From RYN-230 sp963834515 (GTDB taxonomy: Bacteria; Actinomycetota; Actinomycetes; Streptosporangiales; Streptosporangiaceae), in the NCBI GenBank assembly GCA_963834515.1, contig CAWICB010000009.1, positions 186,001 to 250,000 of the forward strand: 64,000 nt of DNA. The letters run 5' to 3'. How positions within the stretch are numbered: the stretch's first letter is position 1; each line of letters opens with the position of its first letter. The translations under genes were made by a program, and so were the position numbers. The notes under the pieces were generated by a model that was given only the letters and a program-made list of their open reading frames with translations, was not told the DNA's origin and made no database searches. Shown here one piece after another: positions 7,752-16,569 of the stretch.

Positions 7752-9746
7752 ATGCCACCGCTTCGGTCCCGGACGGTCACCCACGGCAGGAACATGGCAG
7801 GCGCACGGGCGCTGCTACGGGCGACCGGGGTAGCCCGGGAGGACATCGGCAAGCCGATCGTGGCCGTGGCCAACAGCTTCACCGAGTTCGTCCCCGGCCA
7901 CGTGCACCTGCGCGAGGTCGGCCAGGTGGTAGCGGACGCGGTGCGGACCGCGGGCGCCGTGCCCCGCGAGTTCAACACGATCGCGGTGGACGACGGAATC
8001 GCCATGGGGCACGGCGGCATGCTCTACTCGCTGCCCAGCCGGGAGCTGATCGCCGACTCGGTCGAGTACATGGTCAACGCGCACTGCGCTGACGCGCTGG
8101 TCTGCGTGTCCAACTGCGACAAGATCACGCCCGGCATGCTGATGGCCGCGCTGCGGCTGAACATCCCCACCGTGTTCGTGTCCGGTGGCCCGATGGAGGC
8201 CGGCCGGGTCCAGCCGGGTGACGTGACCGAGTCCGGCGACCCGGAAAAGCTGGACCTGATCAACCCCATGATCGCGTCGGCCGACCCGAACGTGTCCGAC
8301 GATCAGCTCGCCGTCATGGAGGAGAACGCGTGCCCGACCTGCGGGTCGTGCTCCGGGATGTTTACCGCCAACTCGATGAACTGCCTGACCGAGGCGATCG
8401 GGCTGGCGCTGCCCGGCAACGGCACCACGCTGGCCACGCACGTGGCCCGGCGCGCGCTGTTCGAGCGCGCTGGCGCGCTGACCGTCGAGCTGGCCCGGCG
8501 GTACTACGAGGACGGCGACGAGTCGGTGCTGCCGCGGTCCATCGCCACCCGGGACGCGTTCGAGAACGCGATGGCGCTGGACGTGGCCATGGGCGGGTCG
8601 ACCAACACGATCCTGCACCTGCTGGCGGCCGCGCATGAGGCGCGCGTCGGCTTCGGGCTCAAGGAGATCGACGAGCTGTCCCGCCGGGTGCCCTGCCTGT
8701 GCAAGGTCGCGCCGAGCAGCGACCGCTACCACGTCGAGGATGTGCACCGGGCCGGCGGCATCCCGGCCATCCTCGCCGAGCTGGACCGGGGTGGCCTGCT
8801 CAACCCGCAGGTGCACACGGTGCACAGCGGCTCGCTGCGCGAGTTCCTGGACACCTGGGACCTGCGCTCCCCCACGGCCAGCGACGACGTGGCCGAACTG
8901 TTCCACGCCGCTCCCGGCGGGGTGCGCACCACCCGGCCGTTCTCCCAGGCGTCCCGCTGGTCCAGCCTGGATCTGGACCGGGAGGCCGGCTGCATCCGGG
9001 ACGTGCCGCACGCGTACACCCGGGACGGCGGGCTGGCCGTGCTGTACGGCAACCTGGCCCCGGAGGGCGCCATCGTCAAGACGGCCGGCGTCCCGGAGGG
9101 GCTGTGGCGGTTCTCCGGGCCGGCCAAGGTGTTCGAAAGCCAGGAGGCCGCCGTCGAGGGCATCCTGGGCGGCCGGGTCGAGCCGGGTGACGTGGTGGTC
9201 ATCCGGTACGAGGGGCCGAGCGGCGGGCCGGGCATGCAGGAGATGCTTTACCCGACCAGCTTCCTCAAGGGCAAGGGCCTGGGCCGGGCCTGCGCGCTGG
9301 TCACCGACGGCCGGTTCTCCGGCGGCACGTCCGGGCTGTCCATCTGCCATGCGGCGCCGGAGGCCGCGGCGGGCGGGGCGATCGCCCTGGCCCAGGACGG
9401 CGACCAGGTCGACATCGACATCCCGGCCCGGTCGCTGGAGCTGGTGGTGCCGGGCACCGAACTGCGCCGCCGCCGGGAGCAGGTCCTGGCCGCGCTGGGC
9501 GGCTACCGGGCCGCGAACCGGGACCGCCCGGTGAGCGAGGCGCTCCGGGTCTACGCGGCGCTGGCCACCTCGGCCTCCACCGGTGCGGTCCGGGACATCG
9601 GCAGGCTCGGCGGGGCCACGGCCGGGGGGACGGCGGCCGGCGGGGCCGCGGCCGGGGGGACGGCGGCCGGCGGGACGGCGGCCGGGGGGACGGCAGCCGG
9701 GGGGACGGCAGCCGGCGGGACGGCGGCCAGCGGGCCCGGCCGGTGA
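7752..9746 (+). CDS. ilvD: dihydroxy-acid dehydratase with repetitive C-terminal tail
   Basis: This is the Fe-S enzyme that dehydrates 2,3-dihydroxy-isovalerate and -methylvalerate in valine, isoleucine and leucine synthesis. Family signatures are present: CVSNCDKITPGMLMA (first signature and cluster Cys), ENACPTCGSCSGMFTANSMN (cluster Cys), and LVTDGRFSGGTSGLSI near the C terminus. ATG 7752 has an upstream GAGGGGAGC ribosome site. The enzyme proper ends near residue 618. Another 46 residues follow that are almost purely GTAAG repeats, encoded by a 15-bp tandem array, so the 664-residue total exceeds the family norm of roughly 560-620. menA starts 23 nt downstream. No attenuator or leader peptide was recognised. 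Confidence 0.95.
   Translation: MPPLRSRTVTHGRNMAGARALLRATGVAREDIGKPIVAVANSFTEFVPGHVHLREVGQVVADAVRTAGAVPREFNTIAVDDGIAMGHGGMLYSLPSRELIADSVEYMVNAHCADALVCVSNCDKITPGMLMAALRLNIPTVFVSGGPMEAGRVQPGDVTESGDPEKLDLINPMIASADPNVSDDQLAVMEENACPTCGSCSGMFTANSMNCLTEAIGLALPGNGTTLATHVARRALFERAGALTVELARRYYEDGDESVLPRSIATRDAFENAMALDVAMGGSTNTILHLLAAAHEARVGFGLKEIDELSRRVPCLCKVAPSSDRYHVEDVHRAGGIPAILAELDRGGLLNPQVHTVHSGSLREFLDTWDLRSPTASDDVAELFHAAPGGVRTTRPFSQASRWSSLDLDREAGCIRDVPHAYTRDGGLAVLYGNLAPEGAIVKTAGVPEGLWRFSGPAKVFESQEAAVEGILGGRVEPGDVVVIRYEGPSGGPGMQEMLYPTSFLKGKGLGRACALVTDGRFSGGTSGLSICHAAPEAAAGGAIALAQDGDQVDIDIPARSLELVVPGTELRRRREQVLAALGGYRAANRDRPVSEALRVYAALATSASTGAVRDIGRLGGATAGGTAAGGAAAGGTAAGGTAAGGTAAGGTAAGGTAASGPGR
9605..9735. 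repeat. 15-bp tandem array encoding GTAAG repeats
   Basis: About eight imperfect units of the type GCCGGGGGGACGGCG lie within the 3' end of ilvD. Every unit keeps the reading frame, so copy-number change would only lengthen or shorten the tail. Confidence 0.85.
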
Positions 9747-9768
9747 CCGTGACGCTGGACATTCCCTA

Positions 9769-10641
9769 GTGGCCGCGGCACGTGACTGGGTCGGTGGTGC
9801 GCGGCCGCGCACCCTGCCCGCGGCGGTCGTCCCCGTCGCAGTGGGTTCAGGCGTCGCGTTCGGGTATGGCCATTTCTCGCTTTGGCGGGGGGTGCTGGCC
9901 CTGATCGTCGCGCTGGCGCTGCAGGTCGGGGTGAACTACGCCAACGACTACAGCGACGGAGTCCGCGGCACCGACGAACAGCGGGTCGGCCCGGTCCGCC
10001 TGGTCGCGGCCGGGATCGCGCCGCCGCGCCAGGTCCGGGCGGCCGCGCTGGCCTGCTTCGCGGTGGCCTGCGTGGCTGGTTTGGTGCTGGCCGCGGTGAC
10101 GTCCTGGTGGCTGATCCTGCTCGGCGCCGCCGCCGTGGCCGCGGCCTGGACCTATACCGGCGGGCGGTATCCGTACGGCTACCACGGCTTCGGCGAGATC
10201 GCGGTGTTCGTGTTTTTCGGGCTGGCCGCGGTGGCCGGAACTACCTATGTCGAGATGCGCTCTTTGCCCTGGCTGGGAGTGGCTGCGGCGCTACCGGTGG
10301 GCCTGCTGGCCTGCGCGCTGCTGGTCATCAACAACTTGCGGGACATCCCGTCCGACACCGTGGCGGGCAAGCAGACGCTGGCCGTGCTGCTTGGTGACTC
10401 CCGGACCCGCGCGCTGTATATCGCGTGCGCTCTGATCCCGTTCGCGGTCGCAGCGGCCATGGTGGCCGCCCGGCCGCTGGCTCTGCTCACGGTGGCCGCG
10501 CTGCCGCTCGCGGTGACCCCGGTGCGCTCGGTGCACGCGGGTGCGGCCGGGCCGGCGCTGATCGGCGCGCTGGGCCGCACCGGCCGCCTGCAACTGGCGT
10601 TCGGCGCGCTGCTCACCGTGGGGCTGGCTGTCCGCCTCTGA
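9769..10641 (+). CDS. menA: 1,4-dihydroxy-2-naphthoate polyprenyltransferase
   Basis: This is a UbiA-family integral membrane enzyme that attaches the polyprenyl chain to dihydroxynaphthoate, giving demethylmenaquinone. The Mg-diphosphate motif NYANDYSDGVRGTD is followed by GPVRLVAAG, and the second acidic site is NNLRDIPSDTVAGKQT. About eight hydrophobic helices are spread over 290 residues. GTG 9769 gives VAAARDWVGGARPRTLP, the normal short N terminus with the conserved RPRTLP. Upstream codons belong to the ilvD repeat tail. No other menaquinone gene is nearby. A stem-loop follows the stop immediately. Confidence 0.93.
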   Translation: MAAARDWVGGARPRTLPAAVVPVAVGSGVAFGYGHFSLWRGVLALIVALALQVGVNYANDYSDGVRGTDEQRVGPVRLVAAGIAPPRQVRAAALACFAVACVAGLVLAAVTSWWLILLGAAAVAAAWTYTGGRYPYGYHGFGEIAVFVFFGLAAVAGTTYVEMRSLPWLGVAAALPVGLLACALLVINNLRDIPSDTVAGKQTLAVLLGDSRTRALYIACALIPFAVAAAMVAARPLALLTVAALPLAVTPVRSVHAGAAGPALIGALGRTGRLQLAFGALLTVGLAVRL

Positions 10642-10658
10642 TCGCCGCTCAGCGGCGA
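10642..10658 (+). terminator. stem-loop after menA
   Basis: An 8-bp perfect stem, TCGCCGCT/AGCGGCGA, with a one-base centre begins at the nucleotide after the menA stop and is followed by GACCACGATCATG. The truB downstream hairpin shares the CCACGATCATG trailer. There is no U-tract. Confidence 0.5.
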
Positions 10659-10742
10659 CCACGATCATGAAGCGCCGGGGGACTACGGGCTGGAACCGCC
10701 CGCCCCGGGCCGGGGCGGGCGGGCCAGGGCGACCCAACGGTG

Positions 10743-10814
10743 TCAGACGCGGCGGCTGACCCGGCGGGCGGTACGGCGGCCGGTCCGCCTGGCAACTCTG
10801 CGTGATCCGAACAT
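10743..10814 (-). CDS. 23-residue arginine-rich peptide
   Basis: The frame encodes MFGSRRVARRTGRRTARRVS plus RRV and a stop. Eleven of 23 residues are Arg. The case for a real gene is the near-perfect ribosome site GGAGGA four nt before the ATG (10819-10824) and its place 70 bp downstream of the DUF6325 gene on the same strand. I recall larger actinobacterial partners of DUF6325 proteins that start with a similar Arg-rich block and end in a SHOCT domain, so this could be a shortened relative. The function is unknown, and nucleic-acid or membrane binding would be a guess from composition. Confidence 0.55.
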   Translation of the reverse strand: MFGSRRVARRTGRRTARRVSRRV

Positions 10815-10884
10815 CTTGTCCTCCATCGTGATGTGCTCTGCCGACTAGGGTAGAACGGTGCTGAACGTGGCGTGCCAGCCTGGA

Positions 10885-11430
10885 TCAGCCCGCGTTCGCG
10901 GCCGTCTCCATCTGGTGCAGCTCATTGGCCTCGGCCTCGGACAGCAGGCCGATCTCGACCAGATCGAGCGGGCTGATGAAGCCGTCGCTGATCCGGAAGC
11001 CGCCGGCCCGGGCGACCGCGTCGCGCAGCGGGACGGCCCAGTGGTGCTCGATCAGGACCAGCGCGGCGGCAGAGTCGTTCGGGATGTCCTCGATGACGTC
11101 CCATTCGGCCGCGTCGTCGAACACCGTCACGCCGTCTTCCGCGGCTGCCTCGGCCCCGGCCAGGGCACCTTCCGCCGCGCCCTCTTCGCCGTCGATGCCC
11201 AGCCCGACCAGCGCGCCGATCTTGCTGCCCAGCTCGATCGCCTCGTCCTGGGTCAGGTTGCTGAGGTGCTCCACCTCGATGTTGCCGTCGGCGTCCTTGT
11301 ACACGGCCATCGAGTCGATGACCCGGACCATATCGCTCTCCCGCAGCCGCTCCAGCTCGGCGATGATCTCACCGTGGAAGTCCGGGTGAGTGAACCCCAG
11401 GACGATCAGCTGCACTGGACCTATTGCCAT
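10885..11430 (-). CDS. DUF6325 family protein
   Basis: This 181-residue soluble acidic protein starts MAIGPVQLIVLGFTHPDF, the typical opening of the actinobacterial DUF6325 family (older annotation DUF1269-like). It has a ferredoxin-like alpha/beta start, then a helical Ala/Gly/Glu-rich centre (LGSKIGALVGLGIDGEEGA), then a second alpha/beta half in which LVLIEHHWAVPLRDAVARAG is well conserved. ATG 11430 has GGAGG nine nt upstream. Longer in-frame upstream codons are low-complexity and were rejected. The biochemical role is unknown. The Arg-rich peptide gene downstream probably shares the transcript. Confidence 0.75.
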   Translation of the reverse strand: MAIGPVQLIVLGFTHPDFHGEIIAELERLRESDMVRVIDSMAVYKDADGNIEVEHLSNLTQDEAIELGSKIGALVGLGIDGEEGAAEGALAGAEAAAEDGVTVFDDAAEWDVIEDIPNDSAAALVLIEHHWAVPLRDAVARAGGFRISDGFISPLDLVEIGLLSEAEANELHQMETAANAG

Positions 11431-11656
11431 TGTTTGCGCCTCCTTGTTCCGCAGGCGCCCGGTGCCGGTGCGCCCATCGCGGACCCGGCCGCCGCACCGC
11501 CTCCGGCAGCACTCCCCGGCCCTGCTGTCCATCCCAGACGATGCCGCCCGCAGGCCGGGCCCGCATCACCCTCGGCGGGGGATGCCCAGCCAGCCGCACG
11601 CCGGGACCCGCCACCGGCCTGCCCCCGGGCGCCCGGCGGCACGGCCGCCGGCTGGA

Positions 11657-12862
11657 TCAGCGCTTGTCCGCGGCGGCACCGTTGGCCGTCGGCGCCTGAT
11701 CCAGGACCGGAGCCGGGTCCAGCACCGCAGCCGGGTCCAGCACCGGAACTTGATCTGGCCCGGAAGCCCGATCCAGCGCCGGGTCCTGATCCAGCGCCGG
11801 GTCCTGATCCAGCGCCGGGTCCTGATCCGGCCCGGAAGCCTGATCCGGCCCAGCCGCCCGATCCAGCGCCGGAGCCTGACCCGGCCCGGCGGCGTGATCG
11901 GGCAGCGCGGCCGGATCCAGCCCGGCGGGGGTGCGGCCCGGTGCGGCCCGCTGCCCCGCGCCATCGCCCGCGGCACCGCCGGCCCCTTCGCCCGCGCCAC
12001 TGAATGCGCCGCTGAGCGTCTTGAGCGCCGTGGTCACCTCACTGGGGATGACCCAGAACGTGTTGCCCTCGGCCTGGGCCAGCTGCGGCAGCGTCTGCAG
12101 GTACTGGTAGGCCAGCACCTTCGGGTCCGCGTCACCCTCGTGCACGGCGCGGAATACGGTGCCGATCGCCTGGGACTGGCCCTCGGCCCGCAGGATCTGG
12201 CCCTGCCGGTCCCCTTCGGCGCGCAGGATCTGGCTCTGCTTCTCGCCCTCCGCGGTCAGGATCTTCGACTGCCGGACACCCTCGGCGGTGAGGATCGCAG
12301 CGCGCTTTTCCCGCTCGGCCCGCATCTGCTTCTCCATCGCGTCGATGACGCTCTTCGGTGGGTCGATGGCCTTGATCTCCACCCGGGTGACCCGGAGCCC
12401 CCATTTGCCCGACGCGTCGTCGAGCACGCTGCGCAGCATCGTGTTGATCTTGTCGCGCGAAGTCAGGGTTTCCTCGAGGTCCATGTTCCCGATCACGCTG
12501 CGCAGCATGGTCGCGGTGATCTGCTCGATGGCCTGGATGTAGTTGACGATCTCGTAGTCGGCCGCCCGCGGATCAGTGACCTGGAAGAACAGCACCGTGT
12601 CGATGCTCACCACCAGGTTGTCCTCGGTGATCACCGGCTGCCCCCGGAAGGCCACCACCTGCTCCCGCAGGTCGATGAGCGGCTTGACCCGGTCCACGAT
12701 GGGGACGATGAAGTTCATCCCCGGCTCCAGCGTCTTGCGGTACCGGCCGAACCGCTCCACGTTCCGGGCCCGTGCCTGCGGCACGATCCGGACCGTCCGG
12801 CTGACCACGATGAGGACCAGGATGACCGCGACCAGCGCGGCCACGAGCCCCGCAAGTTCCAT
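11657..12862 (-). CDS. SPFH/band-7 membrane protein (paraslipin/QmcA-like)
   Basis: An N-terminal membrane anchor (LVAALVAVILVLIVVSRTV) is followed by the SPFH domain (residues about 25-200, with VPQARARNVERFGRYRKTL and FRGQPVITEDNLVVSIDT). A long heptad-like coiled coil contains the repeated module (I/L)LTAEG-xxQSxIL (about 200-250). Such proteins scaffold membrane microdomains and chaperone membrane protein turnover. The last 110 residues are unusual, an Ala/Pro/Asp-rich tail with DQDPAL repeats encoded by an 18-bp tandem array. The gene starts 2 nt after the NfeD stop, the standard SPFH-NfeD operon. Confidence 0.9.
   Translation of the reverse strand: MELAGLVAALVAVILVLIVVSRTVRIVPQARARNVERFGRYRKTLEPGMNFIVPIVDRVKPLIDLREQVVAFRGQPVITEDNLVVSIDTVLFFQVTDPRAADYEIVNYIQAIEQITATMLRSVIGNMDLEETLTSRDKINTMLRSVLDDASGKWGLRVTRVEIKAIDPPKSVIDAMEKQMRAEREKRAAILTAEGVRQSKILTAEGEKQSQILRAEGDRQGQILRAEGQSQAIGTVFRAVHEGDADPKVLAYQYLQTLPQLAQAEGNTFWVIPSEVTTALKTLSGAFSGAGEGAGGAAGDGAGQRAAPGRTPAGLDPAALPDHAAGPGQAPALDRAAGPDQASGPDQDPALDQDPALDQDPALDRASGPDQVPVLDPAAVLDPAPVLDQAPTANGAAADKR
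11771..11824. repeat. 18-bp tandem repeat, three exact copies
   Basis: The unit ATCCAGCGCCGGGTCCTG begins at 11771, 11789 and 11807, with degenerate relatives on both sides (about 11690-11880). Read on the minus strand it encodes DQDPAL repeats in the tail of the SPFH protein. Confidence 0.9.
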
Positions 12863-12864
12863 GA

Positions 12865-13296
12865 CTACTCCCGAGGATGAACAAGTGCGGTGGCGCCCTC
12901 GATCGCGAAGACGTCGACGGTCGAGCCCACGGGGATGACCTGGGACTCGTCATACGGGCGGGCGGACCACAGCTCGCCCCCGATGCGGACCTGCCCGCCA
13001 TCGTCCGAGACTTCCGCGATGACCTTGGCGGACCGCCCGACCAGGGCTGAGGTCCCAGTGCGCAGCGGCGGCGGCTGCTTGATGTGCCGGACAGCGATCG
13101 GCCGGACCACGCCCAGCCCGGCGCCCGCCGCGGCGGCGAACGCGATCAGCTGGAACGGCAGCCCAGCACCCAGCGCGCCGGTTACGGCGGCGACCACCGC
13201 GCCCACCGCGATCAGCCCGAAGGCCAGGGTCGTGGTCATCACCTCGGCCACGCCCAGCACCGCGGCCAGGATCAGCCAGACAATCCACGACCCCAT
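12865..13296 (-). CDS. NfeD family membrane protein
   Basis: This 143-residue protein is of the short NfeD (no protease domain) type. Three hydrophobic segments (IVWLILAAVLGVAEVMTTT, LAFGLIAVGAVVAAVTGAL, LIAFAAAAGAGLGVV) precede a soluble OB-fold of about 70 residues: TGTSALVGRSAKVI, VRIGGELWSARP, VIPVGSTVDVFAIEGATALV. NfeD OB-domains bind the partner SPFH protein. ATG 13296 has a GGGAG ribosome site. A longer start at 13329 would only prepend Ala/Pro-rich residues. It is the first gene of the pair. Confidence 0.9.
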   Translation of the reverse strand: MGSWIVWLILAAVLGVAEVMTTTLAFGLIAVGAVVAAVTGALGAGLPFQLIAFAAAAGAGLGVVRPIAVRHIKQPPPLRTGTSALVGRSAKVIAEVSDDGGQVRIGGELWSARPYDESQVIPVGSTVDVFAIEGATALVHPRE

Positions 13297-13442
13297 AGCT
13301 ACTCCCGGGGCGGGAGCGGCGGCCTGCACGGGCTGCGCAGCCTACGCCCGTCCTCTATCTGACAGTAACCCCGCCACAACCCAAACCGCACCTGCCGAAC
13401 GCCTCTTCGCGGCCGGCCACCCGCCGCCGGCCTGGCTACGCG

Positions 13443-14482
13443 CTAGGTGCGCTCGAACTCGAGGACCCGCCAGGGCAGCACGCCGGTCAGCGGGGTGTCC
13501 CGGACCAGGGTGTAACCGGCCGGGCCGAGCAGCGCCTCGTGCTCGGCCCGGGTCCGTTCCCGGCCGCCGACCGCCATCATCATGATCAGGTCCATGAGGT
13601 GGGCCACGGATGGTTCCGGGCCGTCCGGGAGGAGCTGGTCGATCACCATCAGGCCGCCCCCGGGCTGGCTGGCCCGGGCGCAGTTGCCGATGATGGTGCG
13701 CGCCTGCTCGTCGGCCCAGTTGTGCAGCACGTGGCAGATCACGTGCAGGTCACCCTGGGGCACGTCACGCAGGAAATCACCGGGAACCAGCTCGACCCGG
13801 CGGGCCACCCCGGTTCCGGCCAGGTAAGCCGGCGCCGCGGCCAGCGCTTCCGGCCGGTCCAGCAGCACCCCGGTGGCATCCGGGACGGCCTGGAGCAGGT
13901 AGCCGAGTAGGGTGCCCTGGCCGCCACCGACGTCCACGATGCGGCCCCCGGCCAGTGGCCGGAACTCGGCCCTGGCCAGCTCTGACACCAGGATGAGAGT
14001 GGCCCGGCCCATACCCTGGGCGAACCATGCGGCCTCCTCGGGGTGCGCGGCGTAGTAGGCGAACACACCGCCCGGTGCGGCCGGATTGACCGGCACCGGA
14101 TCCTGTACGACGTCCGCGGTCCGCCCGAAGCTGGCCCAGATCGGCGGGCCGAAAAACCCGATGGCCAGGGCCCGGGCCGAGCCGTCCACGTCCGAGCGGA
14201 GCAGCTCACCGTCCGGGGTGAGCGTGTACCGGCCCGCGGTGTCCTGGCTGACCAGCCCGTAGGCCGCCGCCGCAGCCAGCAGCCGGCGCAGCGGCCGGCT
14301 GCCGCGCCGGCCCGGGTGGCCAGCTCGTCCACGGCCAGCGGGCCGCCGGCCAGCTGATCCGGCACCCCGAGCCGGGCCAGCGCCGAGGTGACCTGCGACG
14401 TCATCATGCCTTCCAGCAGCCGGCCGACCCGGCCACCCTGGTCACCGAGCAACGCACCGTACAACGACAGCTCGTCGGCCAC
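13443..14482 (-). CDS. SAM-dependent O-methyltransferase (caffeate OMT/hydroxyneurosporene-type), apparent frameshift
   Basis: The protein has two parts in two frames. From GTG 14482 (GGGAG ribosome site) the frame encodes the N-terminal dimerisation helices (DELSLYGALLGDQGGRVG, VTSALARLGVPDQLAGGPLA). The C-terminal catalytic half is in another frame, with the SAM loop GGRIVDVGGGQGTLLGYLL, CHVLHNWADEQA and the GGGLMVIDQLLPDG strand. Inserting one G at about 14302 joins ATRAGA to GSRPLRRLLAAAAAYGLVSQ, as related enzymes read, and gives 346 residues. The family methylates hydroxyls of small aromatics in secondary metabolism. No biosynthetic cluster surrounds it, so the substrate is open. It is divergent from the acyl-CoA ligase across 147 bp. 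Confidence 0.82.
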
Positions 14483-14629
14483 GCCGTCTCCCTTCGGGTC
14501 GGCTCCAAGTCCAGCCGAGCCACCCGGGCGGTGTAAATGACCAGCACGGTCAGCGGACCGTCCCCCTGCCATTCACACCGGAGGACCTGAACCGGAATTA
14601 TGGACCCCATCAAACGCCGGAGGGATGAC

Positions 14630-16291
14630 ATGACCGAGCCAGCCCAGCTGTCCTATAGCCAGGGAACCGCGCAGCAGACCTTGCTGGGCGAGACGATCGG
14701 CGCCAACCTGACCCGGGTCGCCGCCGCGTTCGGTGACCGGGAGGCGGTGGTGGACGTGCCGGCCGGCCGGCGGTGGACCTATGCGCAGCTCCACGCCGAC
14801 ACTGACGTGCTGGCCCGGGGCCTGATCGGCGCCGGGATCCGGGCCGGTGACCGGGTCGGCATCTGGGCGCCGAACTGTGCCGAATGGGTGCTGCTGCAGT
14901 ACGCCACGGCCAAGGCGGGCGTGATCCTGGTCAACATCAACCCGGCCTACCGCAGCCACGAGCTGAGCTACGTACTCCGCCAGTCCGGGGTCAAGCTGCT
15001 GGTCAGCGCCGAGTCGTTCAGGTCCAGCAACTACCGGGCCATGGTGGAGGACGTCCGTGGCACGCTGCCCGCGCTGGAGCGGGTCATCTACCTCGGCTCG
15101 GCCGACTGGGACGAGCTGTTCGTGGTCGGCCGGATGCCGATCGCGGGTGGCGGCGATGAGCTGGCCGACCGGCAGGCCACGCTGTCCTTCGACGACCCGA
15201 TCAACATCCAGTACACCAGCGGCACCACCGGGTTTCCCAAGGGCGCCACGCTGTCCCACCACAACATCCTGAACAACGGCTTCTTCATCGGAGAGGGCTG
15301 CCGCTACACCGAGCAGGACCGGGTGTGCATCCCAGTGCCGTTCTACCACTGCTTCGGCATGGTGCTCGGCAACCTGGCCGCCGTCACGCACGGGGCGGCC
15401 ATCGTGATCCCGGCCCCCGGGTTTGATCCGGCAGCCACCCTGCAGGCGGTGGCCGCGGAGCGGTGCACCTCGCTGTACGGGGTGCCCACCATGTTCATCG
15501 CCGAGCTGGCCCTGCCCGGCTTCGCGTCCTATGACCTGTCTTCGCTGCGCACCGGCATCATGGCCGGGTCACCGTGCCCGGTCGAGGTGATGAAGCGCGT
15601 GGTCAGCGAGATGAACATGTCCGAGGTGACGATCTGCTACGGGATGACCGAGACGTCCCCGGTGTCCGCGCAGACCCGGGCCGACGACGACATGGAACGC
15701 CGGGTATCCACCGTGGGCCGGGTGCACCCGTACGTCGAGGTGAAGATCGTGGACCCGGAGACCGGCCTGACCGTGCCCCGCGGCGCGACCGGCGAGATGT
15801 GCACCCGCGGCTACTCGGTGATGCTCGGCTACTGGGACGACCCGGAGCAGACCAGCCACGTCATCGACCAGGCGCGCTGGATGCACACCGGGGACCTGGC
15901 CGTGATGGACGAGGCCGGGTACCTGAACATCGTCGGCCGGATCAAGGACATGATCATCCGGGGTGGGGAGAACGTCTACCCACGGGAGATCGAGGAGTTC
16001 CTGTACAGCCACCCGGCGATCGAGGACGTCCAGGTCATCGGGGTGCCAGACGCCAGGTACGGGGAGGAGATCTGCGCCTGGATCAAGCTCCGGCCCGGTC
16101 AGCAGCTCACCGACGAGGAGCTCCGGGAGTTCTGCACCGGCCAGATCGCGCACTTCAAGGTCCCGCGGTACCTGCGGATCACGGCCGAGTTCCCGATGAC
16201 GATCACCGGCAAGGTACAGAAGTTCAAGATGCGCGAGACGTCCATCACCGAGCTCGGCCTGGAGGGCGCCGCCAGCACCGAGACCGCCTGA
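14630..16291 (+). CDS. fatty-acid-CoA ligase (AMP-binding)
   Basis: This 553-residue adenylate-forming enzyme activates a medium- or long-chain fatty acid to its CoA thioester. The ATP signature YTSGTTGFPKGATLS, the CYGMTETSPVSAQ motif, the GDLAVMDEAGYLNIVGR hinge region, and the catalytic Lys in TITGKVQKFKMRE are all present. ATG 14630 is preceded by GGAGGG at good spacing. A Met at 14600 lacks one. The full domain set and the RGGENVYPREIEEF segment place it with FadD-type ligases of beta-oxidation rather than peptide-synthetase domains. No other fatty-acid gene adjoins it. Confidence 0.92.
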   Translation: MTEPAQLSYSQGTAQQTLLGETIGANLTRVAAAFGDREAVVDVPAGRRWTYAQLHADTDVLARGLIGAGIRAGDRVGIWAPNCAEWVLLQYATAKAGVILVNINPAYRSHELSYVLRQSGVKLLVSAESFRSSNYRAMVEDVRGTLPALERVIYLGSADWDELFVVGRMPIAGGGDELADRQATLSFDDPINIQYTSGTTGFPKGATLSHHNILNNGFFIGEGCRYTEQDRVCIPVPFYHCFGMVLGNLAAVTHGAAIVIPAPGFDPAATLQAVAAERCTSLYGVPTMFIAELALPGFASYDLSSLRTGIMAGSPCPVEVMKRVVSEMNMSEVTICYGMTETSPVSAQTRADDDMERRVSTVGRVHPYVEVKIVDPETGLTVPRGATGEMCTRGYSVMLGYWDDPEQTSHVIDQARWMHTGDLAVMDEAGYLNIVGRIKDMIIRGGENVYPREIEEFLYSHPAIEDVQVIGVPDARYGEEICAWIKLRPGQQLTDEELREFCTGQIAHFKVPRYLRITAEFPMTITGKVQKFKMRETSITELGLEGAASTETA

Positions 16292-16569
16292 CCCGCACCG
16301 GGACCGGAATGAGTTCTTTTCACGTATCCGGCCCGGACAAAAGGGGACGAATCACCCCACGGACCGCACCCGGATCCGTGACGAGAGACGCCGAGAGCTG
16401 GGATCAGCGCGGTTGGTGGGGCTGGTGGTTGATGAGCCCCGGAGGGGTCCTACTTTATGTATTGGGATGTGCGCGATACGTGATGGGTGTCAGGGTGGGC
16501 GTGCACTGGGGCGGCGGTTGGTCATGGGACTGGGCCGCGGATGAGAGTCTGGGGCAGCAGGTTGATGCC

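Noticed and set aside
9605..9735. CRISPR-like array in the ilvD tail
   Set aside because: The 15-bp units are contiguous without spacers and keep the reading frame.
7815..9812. 665-codon minus-strand open frame opposite ilvD
   Set aside because: A high-GC antisense shadow with repetitive Arg/Pro start from the 15-bp array.
15574..16569. Upstream extension of the propeller lipoprotein frame
   Set aside because: It runs through the acyl-CoA ligase gene in another frame and would bury the lipobox signal 370 residues inside.
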